In this document: one piece after another, positions 5,098 to 6,270 of the stretch
Layout: each line of letters begins with the position of its first letter
Numbering within the stretch: the first letter of the stretch is position 1
Source of the DNA: Deltaproteobacteria bacterium
GTDB lineage: Bacteria; Desulfobacterota; Desulfarculia; Adiutricales; Adiutricaceae
Reading direction: 5' to 3'
NCBI GenBank assembly: GCA_031277995.1
Contig: JAITLH010000122.1
Location: forward strand, 1-6,270
Length of the DNA stretch: 6,270 bases
Position numbers and translations under genes: made by a program
The notes under the pieces: model-generated
What the model was told of the DNA's origin: nothing
Database searches by the model: none
Seen by the model: the letters and a program-made list of their open reading frames with translations, nothing else

Positions 5098-6270
5098 TCA
5101 ATATTTATAACTATATAAAATATCAATAACATTACTTGCTTTATTTATAGTTAATAAATTATCAGTTTGATAAATTATTTTCTTATCAGCTGATAATAAT
5201 TGAATTTTTAATTGATATTGTCCATCAGAAAGTAATCGTAAAGGAACAGCCCTAGTAAATCCAGCTTTTATATTGCGATTTCTTCTCGAAATTTTCATTA
5301 CGAACGAGTTTGTTAAGCCATAATAACAATTAAATTTTTGATCATTTAATAGAATATATACTGAATCAACTTTTGAAAGTCGATTTTTTTCAATGGCCGC
5401 TCCAGAAAATAACAGGTATGGATCGTCAAAACTATTTATAAATTCGACGTTATTAAGCACTACCATTTGTTGGTTTGAATCAAGGATTTCTATATTTTGA
5501 GTTTGAATTTCATTTGAATACATTTCACCTTTAGAAAATATATTTAAATGATTTGCTTTCAATGTTTCAGCTATTTTCGCTAAAAATTTATAGTCACTTA
5601 AATAAATTGGTTGTAGCAATTCAGAAGGCTGTGAATCAGCAGTATAAAAATAAAATTTATACAAATTTCTATTATCTCTTTCTTTCCTCGAATGATTAGT
5701 TCCTATAATAAAGTAAGCAACTAATATAGTTATAAAAATATAGTATATTACTTTAAAAATCTTTTTTCTAATAGAAAAAATATGTTTAAAGAAATTTAAA
5801 TAATCTTTATCATATATATACAATATACAGCCTAAAATAATTGGCATAGACATGGCCATATATCTTGAAGCCGCTGATTGCTGGGGTCCAAAATCACCGC
5901 GACCAACAAATAAAACAACGCCTGAAATTAGACCATTTAATATTAAAGTTACAGGTAAAATATCACTTTTTCTATTATTATATATGAAATCTATTATTAT
6001 AAAAATTGATAAAAGAAGTACAAATAAACCAAACGCCCTATCTGAAGCAATATTACCAATAAATAAAAGATAAAAATAAATAAAATTTTTTATATTTAAA
6101 TAACTTGAATCATTTATAGTATTATTAGTAAGTGAAGGCAAATGAGATATTGATAAATAATATATTGTAAAAGTGATCAGTGCAAATAAAATAAGTAAAT
6201 AAAAATAAAAATTCTTAAAAACTTTTTTTCGTTCATGCAAGACCCATATTAGACTAATGGATAACCAAGG
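5098..6270 (-). CDS. Polytopic membrane protein with C-terminal Ig-like domain, 5' end off window
   Basis: Not identified with certainty. The frame stays open to the right edge; the first ten visible codons (PWLSISLIWV) look like the end of another membrane helix, and the only nearby in-frame start is a TTG at 6240, so the true N-terminus lies outside. Of 390 visible residues, the first half holds hydrophobic helices at about 22-40, 63-92, 105-124, 140-153 and 172-190. Between two helices sits GRGDFGPQQSAASRY (123-137), recalling a GRxxFGxxQAxxSRY motif I remember from uncharacterised membrane proteins near polysaccharide genes. Residues about 205-390 are soluble. From about 270 on, the pattern LLFSGAAI...VYILLND...YYGL...AGFTRAVPLRLLSDGQYQLKIQLL suggests an Ig-like beta domain. 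The gene is extremely AT-rich (9 G/C of 60 at 5701-5760) against gltX (37 of 60 at 4081-4140), suggesting recent transfer. A surface-glycan role is only an inference. Confidence 0.75.
   Translation of the reverse strand, partial: PWLSISLIWVLHERKKVFKNFYFYLLILFALITFTIYYLSISHLPSLTNNTINDSSYLNIKNFIYFYLLFIGNIASDRAFGLFVLLLSIFIIIDFIYNNRKSDILPVTLILNGLISGVVLFVGRGDFGPQQSAASRYMAMSMPIILGCILYIYDKDYLNFFKHIFSIRKKIFKVIYYIFITILVAYFIIGTNHSRKERDNRNLYKFYFYTADSQPSELLQPIYLSDYKFLAKIAETLKANHLNIFSKGEMYSNEIQTQNIEILDSNQQMVVLNNVEFINSFDDPYLLFSGAAIEKNRLSKVDSVYILLNDQKFNCYYGLTNSFVMKISRRNRNIKAGFTRAVPLRLLSDGQYQLKIQLLSADKKIIYQTDNLLTINKASNVIDILYSYKY

Noticed and set aside
6238..6240. TTG as the start of the AT-rich membrane protein
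   Set aside because: The frame stays open to the window edge and the upstream codons look like membrane helix, so the gene is most likely cut by the edge.

Overview
This is bacterial chromosomal DNA. Most of it is a housekeeping block of moderate to high GC: fatty-acid synthesis, ribosomal protein, rRNA processing, protein secretion, glycolysis and tRNA charging. At the right edge it changes abruptly into a very AT-rich stretch. SecG, L32 and the YceD/DUF177 protein mark it as bacterial. The gene combination and the long-tailed SecG would fit a Gram-negative of the former Deltaproteobacteria (Desulfobacterota), but that placement is a guess from general impression; no marker in the window settles it.

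Layout. Positions 1-3142 are a leftward (minus-strand) series, in transcription order tpiA, secG, yceD (DUF177), rpmF, fabG. fabG runs off the left edge with its first 146 codons present. A good sigma70-like promoter lies upstream of tpiA and a second one in front of yceD, so the block probably forms two overlapping units: tpiA-secG, and yceD-rpmF-fabG. Positions 3143-3463 are a divergent regulatory region: the tpiA promoter points left, a plausible gltX promoter points right, and their -35 boxes are almost back to back. gltX (3464-4849) is complete. Positions 4850-5097 hold no gene; here the composition falls from GC-rich to AT-rich, close to a perfect 12-bp palindrome. From 5098 to the right edge lies the C-terminal part of a minus-strand polytopic membrane protein of unknown function. 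Its apparent start inside the window is an artefact, because the frame stays open to base 6270.

How the genes relate. yceD and rpmF are the usual large-subunit ribosome pair, often linked to lipid genes. Here rpmF leads straight to fabG, without the plsX, fabH and fabD genes that often lie between them. tpiA next to secG is a recurrent bacterial neighbourhood. gltX is divergent and separately controlled. The AT-rich membrane gene looks foreign to the rest. Its closest remembered resemblance is to surface-glycan-associated membrane proteins that carry an Ig-like C-terminal domain, which would fit an accessory cell-envelope region continuing beyond the window.

No RNA gene, CRISPR array, transposase or integrase is visible. 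I did not find a clearly new biological system. The points most worth checking are the truncated AT-rich membrane gene and its boundary, the pentapeptide-repeat tail of SecG, the basic tail of L32, and the shortened rpmF-fabG gene order.
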